DNA of 64,000 bases from F22 sp963675625 (GTDB taxonomy: Bacteria > Bacteroidota > Bacteroidia > Bacteroidales > Bacteroidaceae): positions 930,001-994,000 of the forward strand of contig OY776497.1 in assembly GCA_963675625.1 (NCBI GenBank), given 5' to 3'. Position numbers and translations under genes: made by a program. The notes below the pieces were generated by a model. That model saw only the letters and a program-made list of their open reading frames with translations. It had not been told where the DNA came from and did no database searches. Position 1 is the first letter of the stretch; each line of letters begins with the position of its first letter. Below, in pieces: positions 26,479 through 35,990 of the stretch.

Positions 26479-29097
26479 TTAATATTTATATTTTAGCCCC
26501 AGCATAAGAGAGCCTGGAGTATACCAAATTGTATTGTTAACAGCATAGTGAGATTCAGCACTACCGGTTTCTTGTTTGCGTTCAGAAAGATGCAGAAGGT
26601 CGTATCCTAGCAGATTTAGCTCTAAAGAGTGATTCAACTGATACCTCATTTCTAGTCCCCATCGTACAGTATGCATCTGTCTTTGATTCAGATGATTGAT
26701 GCTATATTTCATATTGACCGCAGCATATGTATTCTTATTTTGCCATGAAATAAGCCCTACAGCATCATCTACCTGAAGGTCGTTTCTCATCGGACTGTCT
26801 ACATAGGACAGCTTTTGAAACATCCATTTAAAATCATAGTTCACCCCCATCTTATAAAACGATCGCACACCTAAAAGCCAATTTATATTGTGACTTTTTG
26901 TTTCATACAATCGATTTTGACTATACATTGGTCTATCAGAAAAATTGTAACTAAAGTTTGCTCGTATATTTACAGGTAAGTTTACAAATCTATATTCCAA
27001 AGTAGACATCCATGCAAACCTCTGAATATCAAGACACAGTCTATGCTCAGTAATTGAGGTATAACCACTTTGTACATAATTCTCTGTTTTATCGTCATGT
27101 GACTTTTCATACGACACCATATTCATCATATTGAGTCCAATAAATGGAAACATAGAAACTTGTAACAAAGATAATTTGTGTGAGCTGTAGAATAACTGGT
27201 TATATCCACTTGCAATAACTTGATTGTATGAAGTCAACACAGAGTTATCCAAAACAGATGAGAGTGGTTGCTTTTGTTTACTATATTCATAATTGAACGT
27301 AAAGTGATGGTATGGACTAAACGCATACTTAACTTGAAACATGGGAGAAAAGACATCATTGTTTTTTCTTGACAATTTCCTCGAAAGGTTTGTTTTGGCA
27401 AATAACCACTGATAACGCAAACGCAAGGAAAAATTCAAAGAACCTCTATCTCTACCAACCAACGATTCTATATAGTAATCGTTATACGTCAAATGAGCAT
27501 CATTATCGTACAAACTAGTAGGTCTTAATTGGTACAAACGCGAGGTTATATTCTGCTTAGTCATACTACTTTTTATAGCCGTTTTCAGAAAATAATTTCG
27601 ATTCAACCTATACATGTAGAATAACTGAGTCGTCAGATAATGTTCCTTTTTCTTATGGCTATAGTGGTATGCGCTATCAAGCGACAATGTTGGTGTATAA
27701 AAATCATTTTCACCCTCAAACATTAACGGACTACTATTTGTCCGCATTCCATAGTCTATCATTAAGTTGATGTTTCCTTTATCCAATCGTCTGATAAGTA
27801 ATAAATTGTTTGTAAGATCCATAGCACGTAAATCCTGTAAACTAGCGATGTCACCTTGATTAATTACATGTTGGTAATCATCATTCTTTAAACTATACAT
27901 CAACTTACTATGATAAATTGCCTGCCAATTATCATAAGGTTTATACAAAGCTTTAGCATTGAGTAGTATATTTTGCTGTATACCTTTCATCAAAGAAGAA
28001 TCAGAATACTGCAAACCAGAAACATATTCATAGTAATGATTACTGATAGCCATTTGGTCGTTGTAGTTGTATACCCCATTGACAGTCAATTTTAATTTAG
28101 AATTTGGATTAACAATATAGTTGAGAGAAGCTAAACTATTGGTATTACGTTTCAGATCTTCGCGATTACTTGTATATGCAGCATAGCTCTGCACCATTTT
28201 TTTTATTCTTTCTGTCGGATTATCACCTGTCAACAAATTGTTCATTCCACCAGAGAACTGTAATAAGTCCTGAAAAGTCAGCAATTTATTTCCAATATTA
28301 TTTGATGCCAATATGCCAGAAAACATGGCTTTATGCCCTATATACATCGATGAATTTCTTACCTTATACTTATTTATAGCACCTGCATTTACCTTTAAAT
28401 TACCACTCAGCCTATTCTTTACTTCATCCTTCATATCGACATTGATGACCGTTTCTTGGCTAGTTCTGAAACCATCATAAATATTGTACTCAGAGTAATT
28501 GTCAATTACACTCACACGTTTTACATCCTGTCCATCAAGATTATCTATGGGTAGTGAAGTATTTCCCTGAAAAAGATCTTGCCCTTCTAGTAATATTTTA
28601 CAAACACGCTTACCATTAACGGTAATTGCTTTGGTATCAGCATCAACCTGAATATTTGGCAACTTTTCGAGCACATCTTTCAAGGATTTCTCTTTACCAC
28701 TCACAAAATGATTGAGGGCATACAGTGTTGTATCTCCATGCATTGTGATGCCATTTGATACAATTTTTACCTCATTAAGCAATACTGAACTGGTCATTAC
28801 AAAATCAACTGTCAATCTTGTATTGATCCAAATCATTGCTTTTTTGATCTGAGGCTTACAACCCAGTGACGACACCTGTATAGTATATGTTCCACTAGAG
28901 AGTGACGAAAAGCTATATCTTCCTTGCTCATCTGCCAACCTGTAGTCAACTCTTTTTCCCGCTTTTTCAAGACTTATTTGTGCTGCTGCCACTGCACATG
29001 AATCAGTATCAAGCACGCTTCCAGAAATTGAAGCTTGCCCGTATACAGCACATACCGTGAAGCATGATATTAGTACTATCAAAATAAGTCTATTCAT
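26479..29097 (-). CDS. Outer-membrane beta-barrel protein with carboxypeptidase-regulatory N-terminal domain
   Basis: 872 residues. Order: signal peptide (1-20), carboxypeptidase-regulatory-like beta-sandwich (about 22-100; YSFSSLSSGTYTIQVSSLGC), a plug-like region (about 125-220; KDVLEKLPNIQVDADTKAIT, VNGKRVCKILLEGQDLF) and a long barrel ending in an aromatic strand (LMLGLKYKY). It belongs to the non-SusC barrel subgroup, like the protein at 48802. No TonB box is evident. It is co-transcribed with the GLPGLI gene downstream, which may be its periplasmic partner. The substrate is unknown. Confidence 0.85.
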   Translation of the reverse strand: MNRLILIVLISCFTVCAVYGQASISGSVLDTDSCAVAAAQISLEKAGKRVDYRLADEQGRYSFSSLSSGTYTIQVSSLGCKPQIKKAMIWINTRLTVDFVMTSSVLLNEVKIVSNGITMHGDTTLYALNHFVSGKEKSLKDVLEKLPNIQVDADTKAITVNGKRVCKILLEGQDLFQGNTSLPIDNLDGQDVKRVSVIDNYSEYNIYDGFRTSQETVINVDMKDEVKNRLSGNLKVNAGAINKYKVRNSSMYIGHKAMFSGILASNNIGNKLLTFQDLLQFSGGMNNLLTGDNPTERIKKMVQSYAAYTSNREDLKRNTNSLASLNYIVNPNSKLKLTVNGVYNYNDQMAISNHYYEYVSGLQYSDSSLMKGIQQNILLNAKALYKPYDNWQAIYHSKLMYSLKNDDYQHVINQGDIASLQDLRAMDLTNNLLLIRRLDKGNINLMIDYGMRTNSSPLMFEGENDFYTPTLSLDSAYHYSHKKKEHYLTTQLFYMYRLNRNYFLKTAIKSSMTKQNITSRLYQLRPTSLYDNDAHLTYNDYYIESLVGRDRGSLNFSLRLRYQWLFAKTNLSRKLSRKNNDVFSPMFQVKYAFSPYHHFTFNYEYSKQKQPLSSVLDNSVLTSYNQVIASGYNQLFYSSHKLSLLQVSMFPFIGLNMMNMVSYEKSHDDKTENYVQSGYTSITEHRLCLDIQRFAWMSTLEYRFVNLPVNIRANFSYNFSDRPMYSQNRLYETKSHNINWLLGVRSFYKMGVNYDFKWMFQKLSYVDSPMRNDLQVDDAVGLISWQNKNTYAAVNMKYSINHLNQRQMHTVRWGLEMRYQLNHSLELNLLGYDLLHLSERKQETGSAESHYAVNNTIWYTPGSLMLGLKYKY

Positions 29098-29339
29098 TGA
29101 AACTTGTTTATACGCTCTTTAATCAATATGATTTCGGTGTGTTCTTACCCAATATAACATAGTCTTGAAAGTGACTTTTTTGGAAACCATCAATGTCCCT
29201 TTTGCATAAAGGATACATGAACAATACTGTCCCCCATATTTCGGATCACTTGCTAAAAAAGTGTATTTTTTGTACATTTTAGAATGTAAAATAGTTCCAT
29301 AAAAACATTTCACGCAAATAATTATTGACTTATTGATTG

Positions 29340-29371
29340 CAAAAATAGCTAACATAAAAACATAATACAAA
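29340..29371 (-). promoter_or_regulatory. Promoter of the barrel-GLPGLI operon (TTTG-N20-TATTTTTG)
   Basis: On the minus strand TATTTTTG (29347-29340) is an exact -7 match, with TTTG 20 bases upstream (29371-29368). The predicted leader before the start at 29097 is about 235 bases. Confidence 0.6.
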
Positions 29372-29662
29372 ATATTTAGTTCGCAAATAGTTCGCAAAAC
29401 AGCAATATTAAATGCGAACAAAAAGTCAAAACATACAATTGCTTGACAAATATATTTTACATACCCAATTTTATTGTCATATTGACACAATTCATACACA
29501 ATCTAATATCTATAACTTACAAAATGCAATTGTTTTACCTATGTATATAAAAATTTACATCAATGTTATTAGGCGAATTCAATAAAGAATGGCTCAAATC
29601 ACGCAAAAAATATTTCCACAATAATCATTTTAGAGCCATTTAAAAAGCAGAATTTAGTATTA

Positions 29663-29680
29663 TGTCAAGTTTTTGTCAAG
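29663..29680 (+). promoter_or_regulatory. Tandem TGTCAAG box upstream of a decayed gene
   Basis: Identical 18-mer to 18263-18280. It lies about 70-90 bases before the decayed reading frame at 29751, the same spacing as between the box and the gene at 18351. This suggests that a box-controlled gene once stood here. Confidence 0.5.
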
Positions 29681-29750
29681 TACTACTGTACTAATAACTA
29701 TGTAATTCTTGATTTATACGATTGTCGTAAAGCATATTATACCAATATAG

Positions 29751-29930
29751 GATCTTCGCATCGCTGAAAAAAAACGTGAGCAACATAAATAATATTTGGT
29801 TGAGTTACAATATGATGACATAAAATGTATGGCTAAAAATATTAGAGAGTGGCAAACTCATTTTATATCCAAACTTCAACACGTGACTCAAAGCAAAGAA
29901 GAGCTTCACACTTTACTACTTACTAACTAG
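29751..29930 (+). pseudogene. Decayed reading frame of unknown origin
   Basis: One frame stays open across about 60 codons except for a single TAA. It reads DLRIAEKKREQHK, the stop, then YLVELQYDDIKC and MAKNIREWQTHFISKLQ, continuing to TAG at 29928. The composition is helical and protein-like. No family is recognised and no intact start precedes it. It may be the end of a gene lost during the duplication. Low confidence. Confidence 0.3.
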
Positions 29931-30079
29931 AAACAAACGCCAAAAGAACAGGAGTAAGAAAGTTGTGTTAAAAAAATCTCTCGACTATCACTTTTTCTCA
30001 TTTAAACATACTCTTGAGTCTGTTGCCCCCTTAGTGGAAGGAGGAAAGTCATTATAGGGTGTGGTTTAGCGGATGCTTA

Positions 30080-30317
30080 CTTTCAGGAAGCCCTACCCTA
30101 TTTCCGTACTAAGTTGCTGGACTTTCATCCTAAACTCAGTCTGATACAGTATAGAATATGTATTTTGGTGAAGTGTGAATTAGCGCCAGTGCAAATCGCA
30201 CAACTTGTTGGGCGTTCCAAGTCGGCAATAAGTATGGCGCGTAGTGAGTTGTATCTCCGCATCACTGGGGAGAAAGGTACACCTAGTCAACTGGATAAGC
30301 TGATGAAAGGGTTTTAG
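30080..30317 (+). pseudogene. Truncated second copy of the membrane HTH regulator
   Basis: Encodes a C-terminal fragment of 78 residues identical in protein sequence to the end of the regulator at 24993, beginning at FQEALPYF. The N-terminal part, membrane helix and coiled coil are absent. Upstream the frame is open only back to 30018 and has no ATG; a TTG at 30114 could start a 67-residue HTH-only protein. All four nucleotide differences are silent, which suggests selection on the protein before truncation or expression since. Most likely a pseudogene, possibly a small HTH protein. Confidence 0.7.
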
Positions 30318-30386
30318 GGATAAGTTTTGGAAACGTTTTCCCCTCGCCTAGAGAGATTAAAAGGCGAGGGAATGACATAGAGATTA
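30080..30386. repeat. 307-bp direct repeat, right copy
   Basis: Matches 25421-25727, including the stop-codon region and the downstream hairpin. Together the two copies bracket 4.35 kb that carries the GLPGLI-barrel operon. Confidence 0.9.
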
Positions 30387-30460
30387 TATGATTGCTATAT
30401 AACTATATTTCATAATCGGACACAGGTCAAATACCCATCTCCGTGTGCTATTAATTACTT

Positions 30461-30628
30461 TCAAATGAAATGAATATTATGTATCATATCTTCAATCCTA
30501 TAAGTATTCGGCCAAACCTTTCCATCTACAATAATCATTGGTACATCATAAATATTATTCTCATCCTCAAAAGCTCTATCTTTCAAGCAATCCTTATGCC
30601 CAGTCCAAAAACTTTGTACTATTTTTTT
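30461..30628 (-). other. Open -1 frame continuing past the barrel stop codon through an A7 tract
   Basis: The barrel gene upstream ends GCA-AAA-AAA-TAG, so its last bases form A-AAA-AAA, a classical -1 slippery heptamer (minus strand of 30628-30622). The -1 frame then stays open for about 53 codons to TGA at 30461 and reads like protein (IVQSFWTGHKDC, DVPMIIVDGKVWPNTYRI). This could be a programmed or slippage-derived extension, an old frameshift that split a longer gene, or chance. No downstream stem-loop was identified. Confidence 0.35.
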
Positions 30629-32955
30629 GCACTTGGTAATCGATTATTACTACTATTGATATTGACATCGCTACGCTTCACCTTGTGATTGCCAAACTTA
30701 TAAGTCAGTTTTATATTCAAAGACCGATTGTCATAATCGTTCCGGTTGTTGAACACGAAGTTGTCATAGGCCACATGATTGCGGTTATAGTATGTTCCAA
30801 ATAAGTCAATGACATTTGCGTTTAGCATTAGTTTATTCTTCACCAGTACAGAGTTGATACCGATAGAGAAGTTCTGGATTGACTTATAATGGAAATATTG
30901 TTCCTGGCCAGGGAAATAGTATAGATAGCTTGCATAGACCAATGCTTGACTGCCAACCCTATACGACAGTCTGCTCGAAGCAAAGGAACTGAATCCTTCC
31001 AATGAGCCATCATCTATAGAGGAATCAGATGACTTAGACTTGTTATAGTTCGCAGAAAACTGAACGGCTGCATTGAATCTATTATGGCTATAATTATAAT
31101 TCACATTCCCAACCAGACTATTTGTAGAAATACAATTGCTGTATGTCTGTTCTATCTGTGAATCTTCTTTGTCATTAACTAGCACACCGATACCATCAGA
31201 TGTATGGATGTACGAAAGACCAATATTCAAAGTCTTGTATTGATATCTGAGTTCCATATAGTCCATTAGAGATGGGTTCAATAGAGCATTACCTGCCATA
31301 TAGGTATAAGCATCTGTATAGGACCTCGTTGGGTTCAACTGATACATATCTGGACGATTGATTCTTTTGCTGTAACCTAAATATAGCACACTGTTGTCAT
31401 CAGGCTTATACGTCACATCGACAAATGGGAACCAATCGGCATAGCTCCGCGAGAAATGATTACTTTCTTCCTGAGGGAAACCTTCAGATTTCGTGTGTTC
31501 ATATCGCGCCCCTATTTTCCAAGACAATCTTTTCCAAGCCTTACTGATGTCAGTATAAAAAGAACCTACCGTCTCTTTATACAGGAAATTGTCTACTGTA
31601 TTGTAGCGAGCATGATTATCAGCATGGTAATACGAATATTCCCCACCTGATTCAAAAGTGAACCATGAAAAAGGTAATGTCAGGTTCAGATTACCAGTAT
31701 TCACGAAATTATTATTGTCATACAGGCTATTGACTACATCAAGATGATCATCTGATAAATAATCACTGTTGGATCGGTTCTTTGCCAAATTATAGCTATA
31801 GTTGACGACTAATTTCTTTCCCATGCTGTCAATTTTCCATTCATAGTATGGTGAGAATGAAAAACCTTTGTATCTGACATCTGAATGAGTCTGCTCGGAA
31901 GAAAAAGAGCTCCTACTTCCAGATAAATCCTGATAGACATCTGATGCTATACCTTCATCCATATAATTGAATGAAGTCATAAATCCCAGATTCATTTGAT
32001 CGTTCAGAAAGATGTTCGTATTCAAGTTCTGGCTAACATAGTCTGATTTTTGACATGACTCATTATTAACCACCTTAGTGTAATCGGCGTATTCAAAACT
32101 ATTTCTGACATCATGTTTACGCTTTTCCTTCCAATAGCCGATACTATAGTCCATCATAAGCCAATCATTTGAGAAAGTCAAATGACCGCCATCCTCGAAA
32201 CTTGGAGTGCGTCTCTGGATATACCCAGTACGTAAAGTACCGTCAAATCCAAGATTCATACGATTCTTCAAAATGATATTCAAAACACCATTATTCCCCG
32301 ATGCACTGAACTCAGACGACGGGTTGGTCACGACTTCTATCTTGTCTAAGTTCTCTGAAGGAATATTATTCAGATAGTTTACCAAATCCTTTCCACTAAG
32401 ATGTGACCTGCGACCATTTATTAGAACGATTACCCCATCCTTACCTATCAGAGATATTTCGTCTGGCTTTGTCGGATTGATTCCAGGAATGTTTTGAATG
32501 GCATCCTTTGCGCTGAATCCATTGGCATACGGACTGTTTTTGACGCTATATATTAGTTTGTTTTTATCGAAAGTGATGATCTTTTTCATCCCAACGATGG
32601 TCACCCCCTGAAGGGTTTTATTGGCTATTGGAACTGTGATGAGACCTAAATCTACATCCTTTTTCACATCAATGGTATCTTGCTTCAAGATCTCGCCAAA
32701 TTCCCGATATCTCAAGAGGTATCGACCTTCTTTCAATGCAATTGAAAAAGAGCCTTTTTCATCGCTTAGGACACTTGCTATAGTCTTGTTTGCTATATCT
32801 GAAACAAGTACTTCAGCGTACTCCATAGGATCGTCTTGCGTATCATAAACTAAAACACCTGTGACATGACGTGTCACTTCTTGTCCCATGCCCTGTAAGG
32901 ATATAGACAGGAACCCCAACAACAACCATAAATGTAAACGAATATTTTTTTTCAT
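30619..32955 (-). CDS. Outer-membrane beta-barrel protein (TonB-receptor-like) with carboxypeptidase-regulatory domain
   Basis: 778 residues. Signal peptide (to about residue 25), regulatory beta-sandwich (about 27-105), plug-like domain (about 135-235; DAIQNIPGINPTKPDEISLI, VLINGRRSHLSG) and barrel. The last aromatic strand (NIKLTYKFG) is followed by a polar tail of 22 residues. It falls with the proteins at 33024, 39861 and 43284 in one paralogous subgroup. It probably follows the 33024 gene in an operon, with a 68-base gap. A -1 reading frame extends beyond its stop codon. Substrate unknown. Confidence 0.85.
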   Translation of the reverse strand: MKKNIRLHLWLLLGFLSISLQGMGQEVTRHVTGVLVYDTQDDPMEYAEVLVSDIANKTIASVLSDEKGSFSIALKEGRYLLRYREFGEILKQDTIDVKKDVDLGLITVPIANKTLQGVTIVGMKKIITFDKNKLIYSVKNSPYANGFSAKDAIQNIPGINPTKPDEISLIGKDGVIVLINGRRSHLSGKDLVNYLNNIPSENLDKIEVVTNPSSEFSASGNNGVLNIILKNRMNLGFDGTLRTGYIQRRTPSFEDGGHLTFSNDWLMMDYSIGYWKEKRKHDVRNSFEYADYTKVVNNESCQKSDYVSQNLNTNIFLNDQMNLGFMTSFNYMDEGIASDVYQDLSGSRSSFSSEQTHSDVRYKGFSFSPYYEWKIDSMGKKLVVNYSYNLAKNRSNSDYLSDDHLDVVNSLYDNNNFVNTGNLNLTLPFSWFTFESGGEYSYYHADNHARYNTVDNFLYKETVGSFYTDISKAWKRLSWKIGARYEHTKSEGFPQEESNHFSRSYADWFPFVDVTYKPDDNSVLYLGYSKRINRPDMYQLNPTRSYTDAYTYMAGNALLNPSLMDYMELRYQYKTLNIGLSYIHTSDGIGVLVNDKEDSQIEQTYSNCISTNSLVGNVNYNYSHNRFNAAVQFSANYNKSKSSDSSIDDGSLEGFSSFASSRLSYRVGSQALVYASYLYYFPGQEQYFHYKSIQNFSIGINSVLVKNKLMLNANVIDLFGTYYNRNHVAYDNFVFNNRNDYDNRSLNIKLTYKFGNHKVKRSDVNINSSNNRLPSAKK

Positions 32956-33023
32956 AATCAGAATTATTTTTTTTGTTATGACTATTAATACTGTGTATAG
33001 TTTGATTTAAACTTCCACAAGTA

Positions 33024-35273
33024 TTACCTCTTAGGCTCAATTTTCTTATATTGTTGTATTGAGTTAGTATCATCTTGTTTCACCAATTTCTTACCCCCAG
33101 AGAAATTCCAAGTAATCGCTATACTCACACGTGCGTTCTTTGAATGTCTATCGAGATAACTACGGTATGTATCCGTTGTCGTCTTGTAATCCAATTCTCG
33201 TTGATACAACGTGTATCGAAGTTTCAGATGCAATTTCTTATTCAGCATCGATTTGTACACACTACCACCTACCTCCATAGTCTTCTTGCACGACACATTA
33301 CCCCATTCATAAGGAGAATCATAGGATGCTTTCAACTGAGCACCAGCTGTTGGAGAGAAATTGAAACTATTGTTGATATTGAATTTCCAATGTCTATCAT
33401 TGTGTAGTTTGCGTCCCTCCCAATTGCCCGAAGTAAGCATCAATTCAGCATGCGGTTTCATCTCCCACCACTTGCATACATGCAGATTGGTTTCAAATCC
33501 GATATTGTGAAACGCGATCCATTTATTATTCACAGGCGTATCGTAGCTGATGCCATTCTCATCTATTTTAGTAGTATAGTCGATATAATCCATCGCTCTA
33601 TGCGTACCCAGTGTGATCGTATATTTGTTGAACAGCTTAAGCATCGTCATCAAGTGCCACTGCGTTGGGATATCAAGATGAGGATTGCCCACCACATAAT
33701 GATAAGGCGAAGTAAATCGTTTATACGTACTCACAGCACTGTAAGGCATATCATCTGTCGAGTAGTTAAACATAAAGTTCAGCATATGCCCCTTCTGAGG
33801 ATTGAGCATATACATGGCCTGTATGCTAGGATACACCCCCGAATTGGACGTACTTGTGGCCTGCTCCCCCTGGTTGACCTTCATCTGATTATACTGATAC
33901 CGTAGTCCCGCCATATACATCAATCGTTGCCCGATCTTCGCCTGATACTCCAAGAACACAGCAGGAGCTACCCCCCTCATATCAGCATCAATAGGAGCCT
34001 GATTATCTTCAAAATGGATATAGTGAAAGTCACCCCCCACTTTGAAACCACCACCGAAAGCAATACCCGACAACATCGGCTTCACCCTATACATCGCCGT
34101 TTGCTGATCTGCATGAAGCGTCGAAATATCATTGGTATATTGATGCGAATGCGTATCCTTATTCATATAATCAGCATCTACCCGAAGCTGCGTATTCTTG
34201 TCATCAAGTTGCCACACATAATACCCAGTACTCTGTATCGTTGTACCATGTTCATGATTTTTGTATAGCGTACTAGTGACCTCTTGATTCTCCGTGATAT
34301 TCGAGCGAGTGCTCGGCTTTAGATCCTCATAATCAAGCGACAGACTCACCCCGATGGTGTGATGCGATGCTAGCTGATAGATCGCACTAAGTCGGTCATA
34401 AAAAGACTCCAGCTTCTTGTCCAATCGTGAATCGAGCGCCACAGTTCGGTCCGTATCCAAGAAGTCTTTAGTCTCCTTCGACTCAGTCGTTCTCATATCC
34501 TTGTTATACACAAAAGTATTGTACAAAGACAGATTCTTAAGCTGTAGATTAAAATTACCATCCGTGAAATTTCCCCCATATCCATAAGCCGTATGGCGAG
34601 ACACCGTCTCAAGCCATCCCGAATATCCCCCAATGACAGGTTGTTTTAATGTAATCTTCAAGACACCCCCCTGGTTGTTCATCGCTTCATCTGATCCCGC
34701 CATATACTCAATCGCGATCTTCTCGATTTGGGCCGCAGGAATCGAACTGAGTTCCACGAGATTGGTCAACTTAATACCATTAACATACACAGCCGAAGGC
34801 GGATTATTTAAGATACGGAGCTTATCTCCATCATAATTTACACAAGGTAAGAAATCAAGCAGTTCCGTCAGATTCTTGCCCTCTTTCAGCGGACTATTGC
34901 GCAAGTTGACACTATATCCCTTGAGGTTATTGCTGATCTTACTTCTGCTGATCACCACATCTGGCAGATTATAGGCATCCGTTTTCAACTCGATATTCTC
35001 CAGATCACTCTGCACATCCAGATACCTCAACTTATACCCAATACTCGAAATCTTGATCAGTCCATTTCGGGCAGTACTATTCAATTCAAAACTACCATCC
35101 TCATTACTGATGGTTCCGCATACAAATGCGCTGTCCGTTTTCGCGAGCAATACCACATTAGCATAAGCCAATGGATGTGCATCCACATCAACAATTCGTC
35201 CGTGTATTCTCTGCGCCATAGCCACAATACTCATTAGGCTACATAGTACTACTGTAAAAGATCTCTTGTACAT
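33024..35273 (-). CDS. Outer-membrane beta-barrel protein with carboxypeptidase-regulatory domain
   Basis: 749 residues from the ATG at 35273 (MYKRSFTVVLCSLMSIVAMA), chosen because it gives a clean signal peptide; the longer frame adds 16 unlikely residues. A regulatory domain (about 20-100) is followed by a plug-like region (LTELLDFLPCVNYDGDKLRI, VYVNGIKLTNLVEL) and a barrel ending AITWNFSGGKK, then a Lys-rich tail. It is a paralogue of the barrel downstream. Its coding strand is slightly richer in G/C than the genes around it. Long antisense ORFs inside it are shadows. Confidence 0.85.
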   Translation of the reverse strand: MYKRSFTVVLCSLMSIVAMAQRIHGRIVDVDAHPLAYANVVLLAKTDSAFVCGTISNEDGSFELNSTARNGLIKISSIGYKLRYLDVQSDLENIELKTDAYNLPDVVISRSKISNNLKGYSVNLRNSPLKEGKNLTELLDFLPCVNYDGDKLRILNNPPSAVYVNGIKLTNLVELSSIPAAQIEKIAIEYMAGSDEAMNNQGGVLKITLKQPVIGGYSGWLETVSRHTAYGYGGNFTDGNFNLQLKNLSLYNTFVYNKDMRTTESKETKDFLDTDRTVALDSRLDKKLESFYDRLSAIYQLASHHTIGVSLSLDYEDLKPSTRSNITENQEVTSTLYKNHEHGTTIQSTGYYVWQLDDKNTQLRVDADYMNKDTHSHQYTNDISTLHADQQTAMYRVKPMLSGIAFGGGFKVGGDFHYIHFEDNQAPIDADMRGVAPAVFLEYQAKIGQRLMYMAGLRYQYNQMKVNQGEQATSTSNSGVYPSIQAMYMLNPQKGHMLNFMFNYSTDDMPYSAVSTYKRFTSPYHYVVGNPHLDIPTQWHLMTMLKLFNKYTITLGTHRAMDYIDYTTKIDENGISYDTPVNNKWIAFHNIGFETNLHVCKWWEMKPHAELMLTSGNWEGRKLHNDRHWKFNINNSFNFSPTAGAQLKASYDSPYEWGNVSCKKTMEVGGSVYKSMLNKKLHLKLRYTLYQRELDYKTTTDTYRSYLDRHSKNARVSIAITWNFSGGKKLVKQDDTNSIQQYKKIEPKR

Positions 35274-35447
35274 GGTGTTTAGTTTAAGTACATCCATAAA
35301 AATGCTCAGCCGATAAATCATAGATTGCTGATATTCATTTTTAGATGCATTCTTGTTATTTTTTTAGTTTCTCATCAATTTAAGATATCCTATTTAAACT
35401 ATAGGTATACTTATATGTAATCATATTTTCATATAAAACATCAAAAG

Positions 35448-35820
35448 CTAATACTTAAGAATAAAACGCTCCAATATATCCATATCTGTAAAAATGAAAT
35501 TTGTCGGCGTTTCAACCTCAATAGTATAACTCCCCTTAGGTAAAGATTTGACCTCAATCTTTGTTTGAGAGCATGCAGATAGTGATACTTGTCCTTTCAT
35601 CATCACAACACCTTCTCTATATACAGTGAAATAACAGATACCAGAAGTATTATTTTCTGAACACACATAGAGTTCATTACTAGTAACTTTGAGATAATCG
35701 AGTAATACTTCCCCTCCCCTAGTCTGAGGGATTTTTGATAATGATAAGTTTTTCGTGATTATTACAATAAGAAGATATTGGTAATAAGGAGAACAAGATT
35801 AGATAAAAAAATTTCGTCAT
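35448..35820 (-). pseudogene. Frameshifted small secreted protein, DUF3244-like
   Basis: A signal peptide (MTKFFYLILFSLLPISSYC) starts at 35820, but the frame meets a stop after 33 codons. Removing one base in the A5 tract at 35732-35736 (T5 on +) restores a 123-residue protein that continues IPQTRGGEVLLDYLKVTSNE and ends in KSLPKGSYTIEVETPTN, the C-terminal pattern of DUF3244 proteins. This is a one-base insertion relative to an intact gene. It could be a pseudogene, a phase-variable homopolymer or a sequencing error. Confidence 0.6.
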
Positions 35821-35990
35821 GTTGGTAAAAAATTAAAGTAATGCCGCAAATCTATCAAACGTTTATCATGAAAGTATAGAATACATAGTGAATAAAAAGT
35901 GAATTCTTTATTTTGAGCCTAAACAAGTATAAATTCTAAAAAAACCTGTCATTATTTTTTCACATGGGCATAATCAATTACTTTTATGGC

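Larger units (their letters stand above)
29098..30079. other. Long gene-poor region between the barrel operon and the duplicated fragment
   Basis: About 980 bases with no intact gene. It holds the promoter at 29340-29371, a degenerate AAATGCGAAC block near 29409 with TTGACA nearby, an 8-bp inverted repeat (29588-29595 with 29633-29640), a tandem TGTCAAG box at 29663, and a decayed coding stretch at 29751-29930. A 126-codon minus-strand ORF (29119-29499) is Cys-rich, overlaps the promoter and is not believed. Confidence 0.6.

Noticed and set aside
29119..29499. 126-codon ORF on the minus strand upstream of the barrel operon
   Set aside because: Cys-rich, low similarity to any protein style, no ribosome-binding context, and it overlaps a good promoter.
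33144..34836. Several + ORFs of 67-151 codons
   Set aside because: They are antisense to the intact 749-residue barrel gene and lack starts or domains; frame-shadow of that gene.
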